Positions 8,369-9,443 of a stretch of DNA of 9,443 nucleotides are shown piece by piece. The stretch is from the NCBI GenBank assembly GCA_007135995.1, contig SLHU01000006.1:1-9443 (forward strand). The letters run 5' to 3'. The DNA comes from Clostridiales bacterium. Lineage in GTDB: Bacteria > Bacillota > Clostridia > Saccharofermentanales > UBA5734. Both the position numbers and the translations under genes were made by a program. Numbering within the stretch: the first letter of the stretch is position 1; each line of letters opens with the position of its first letter. The notes below the pieces were generated by a model, which was not told the DNA's origin, did no database searches, and worked only from the letters and a program-made list of their open reading frames with translations.

Positions 8369-9019
8369 TCAGAACAAACGCCCGGCCAGATCAGTTGAAT
8401 AGACCCAGTCAAGAATTGCTGATCGGCTGATCAGATGACTGACTGCTGGGAAATAAGGAGATAAAAGCCCCAGAACCACAGTCAGGACAGTGAGCTGAAG
8501 CAGCGCAAAAGCAAGTCCGATCACCAGGCCTGCCAGCCGGTTCGTCAGCCCAAGCAAAGGGACTTTATCTGATACAGCCGTCAGTGACCGTGTTAACAAG
8601 TGGATGCCTATTGTCAGGACTGCGAAAGCGAAAATGAAAACGGCTGCCATCAGGGCCAAACGGAAAAGCGCAGCCGAAAACGCGGGATAAGCTTGTGTGA
8701 AATCTGTGTCGGGTTCTGGCATCTGCTCTATCAGCAGCCGCTCAATCGCCTCCGGCAGATTCATGCCTTCAATCACCGAACTGATATCACCATCTGATGT
8801 CCGTAATGGCTCAAGGATAGGCTGGCTGATTCTTTCTTCCATCGGCTGCATAAACGGGCGCTCTGACAGCCAGGACGAAAAGGGGCTGAGCATCAGCAAT
8901 GTCAGAAAAAGTGATACGACAATGACAGCCAGCCGGCCGACCATGTTGATCAGACCGCGCCTATATCCGGTTATCACGTTGAGTATAACTAGAAGTACAA
9001 TCAGAATATCAATAAGCAC
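8369..9019 (-). CDS. CvpA-family membrane protein
   Basis: This encodes a 216-residue inner-membrane protein with four predicted helices: about 2-18, 27-48, 116-144 and 157-186. A polar, extracytoplasmic segment rich in Glu and Pro lies between the second and third helices. Family marks are the early ILNVITGYRRGL motif (residues 13-23) and the PLLGLTNRLAGLVIGL segment (154-169) before the last helix. CvpA was named for colicin V production in E. coli; in most bacteria its exact role is unclear. The start is GTG at 9019, with GGAGG about 10 nt upstream; the first residues MLIDILIVLL fit a first helix, so no later start is preferred. It follows the repeat-tailed gene by 67 nt and may be co-transcribed with it. 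No convincing terminator separates it from the groES promoter, so some readthrough into groE is possible. Confidence 0.9.
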   Translation of the reverse strand: MLIDILIVLLVILNVITGYRRGLINMVGRLAVIVVSLFLTLLMLSPFSSWLSERPFMQPMEERISQPILEPLRTSDGDISSVIEGMNLPEAIERLLIEQMPEPDTDFTQAYPAFSAALFRLALMAAVFIFAFAVLTIGIHLLTRSLTAVSDKVPLLGLTNRLAGLVIGLAFALLQLTVLTVVLGLLSPYFPAVSHLISRSAILDWVYSTDLAGRLF

Positions 9020-9086
9020 GCTTCTATACCCTCCATCACGCGTTGGGTTTTGCGGATCGTCCGCTTCTGGTTACGACACGCCGGAT

Positions 9087-9443
9087 TCAGTCTCCGGAAT
9101 CCTGCTGACTGCCTGGTTCAGTTGTCGCTTTTGACGTTTCATTTGCTGTTGATTTAGTCGTCTGCTTTGATGTTGGTTCAAGTGTTGGTTCAGGCGTCAC
9201 TTCTTGTGTTGGTTCAGGTGTCACTTCAGGTGTTGGTTCAGGTGTCACTTCAGGTGTTGGTTCAGGATCCGGTTCATCTGGTTCGGCAGAGCCGGTTTCG
9301 TCTGTCTCATCAGGATCAGTCACCGGCTCAGTGTCCGAAGAACCATCATCCGGCTCAGTACCCGACGCGTCTGATTCATCTGGATCAGCCGCGTCTGTCT
9401 CATCAGGATCAGTCTCCGGCTCAGTGCCATCTGTCTCATACGG
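9087..9443 (-). CDS. C-terminal Pro/Thr/Glu/Asp-rich repeat tail of an unidentified protein (partial)
   Basis: The frame is open from the window edge to a TGA at 9089-9087, giving 118 visible residues; the start and any folded domain lie outside. A GTG at 9323 is in frame but is not a likely start, because coding-type sequence continues upstream of it. The first part is very acidic, with repeats such as TDPDETD and TEPETDPDE. The middle carries repeated EPTPEVTP units, and the end is Thr/Ser/Lys-rich (SKQTTKSTANETSKATTEPG). The whole segment is predicted to be disordered and has no LPxTG sorting motif or transmembrane helix, so any anchor must be N-terminal. Such tails occur on extracytoplasmic proteins of Clostridia, including some class A penicillin-binding proteins, but this gene's identity cannot be established here. 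Confidence 0.75.
   Translation of the reverse strand, partial: PYETDGTEPETDPDETDAADPDESDASGTEPDDGSSDTEPVTDPDETDETGSAEPDEPDPEPTPEVTPEPTPEVTPEPTQEVTPEPTLEPTSKQTTKSTANETSKATTEPGSQQDSGD
9183..9254 (-). repeat. Three tandem 24-bp repeats encoding EPTPEVTP-type units
   Basis: Three copies of a 24-bp unit lie at 9183-9206, 9207-9230 and 9231-9254. The last two are identical and the first differs at only a few positions. Ten-base partial units flank them at 9171-9180 and 9255-9264. The unit length is a multiple of three, so gain or loss of copies keeps the reading frame. A second near-identical pair, about 33 bp each, occurs at 9301-9334 and 9394-9427, exactly 93 bp (31 codons) apart. Confidence 0.9.

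Overview
All recognisable genes in this window lie on the minus strand, so transcription runs from high to low coordinates. The organism looks like a low-to-moderate GC Gram-positive of the Bacillota, probably Clostridia. The reasons are strong AGGAGG-type ribosome binding sites, a SigA-type promoter, a perfect CIRCE operator in front of groES-groEL (the HrcA heat-shock arrangement), a CvpA-family protein, and a small membrane protein of a type I associate with Clostridia. The species cannot be determined from the sequence.

Layout in order of transcription. (1) 9443-9087 is the C-terminal end of a protein that begins outside the window; only a disordered Pro/Thr/Glu/Asp repeat tail is visible. 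(2) 9019-8369 encodes a four-helix CvpA-family membrane protein. (3) 8290-6158 is the chaperonin operon: a near-consensus promoter, CIRCE at the predicted transcript start, groES, groEL and a clear intrinsic terminator. (4) 5977-5453 encodes a 174-residue membrane protein of unknown function with its own possible -10 element. (5) 5452-4930 is a 523-base stretch without a confident gene. It holds a possible broken plus-strand coding remnant, an imperfect hairpin, and the promoter of the next operon with an 18-bp perfect palindrome on its -35 region. (6) 4929-1 is a compact operon: an ABC-2 type ATPase, its permease, a GldG-like auxiliary protein, a DUF4340-like protein, and the first 29 codons of another membrane protein.

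The operon at 4929-1 is the most interesting part. It has the composition of the Gld (gliding-type) ABC system but lies in what looks like a non-gliding Gram-positive. The ATPase and permease should form the membrane transporter. The GldG-like protein, anchored at both ends, and the DUF4340-like protein, anchored at its N-terminus, would put two large domains outside the membrane. Gene spacings of 6, 6, 49 and 1 nt indicate one transcript with translational coupling. The substrate is unknown. The chaperonin locus is conventional apart from an unusually long CIRCE-centred inverted repeat.
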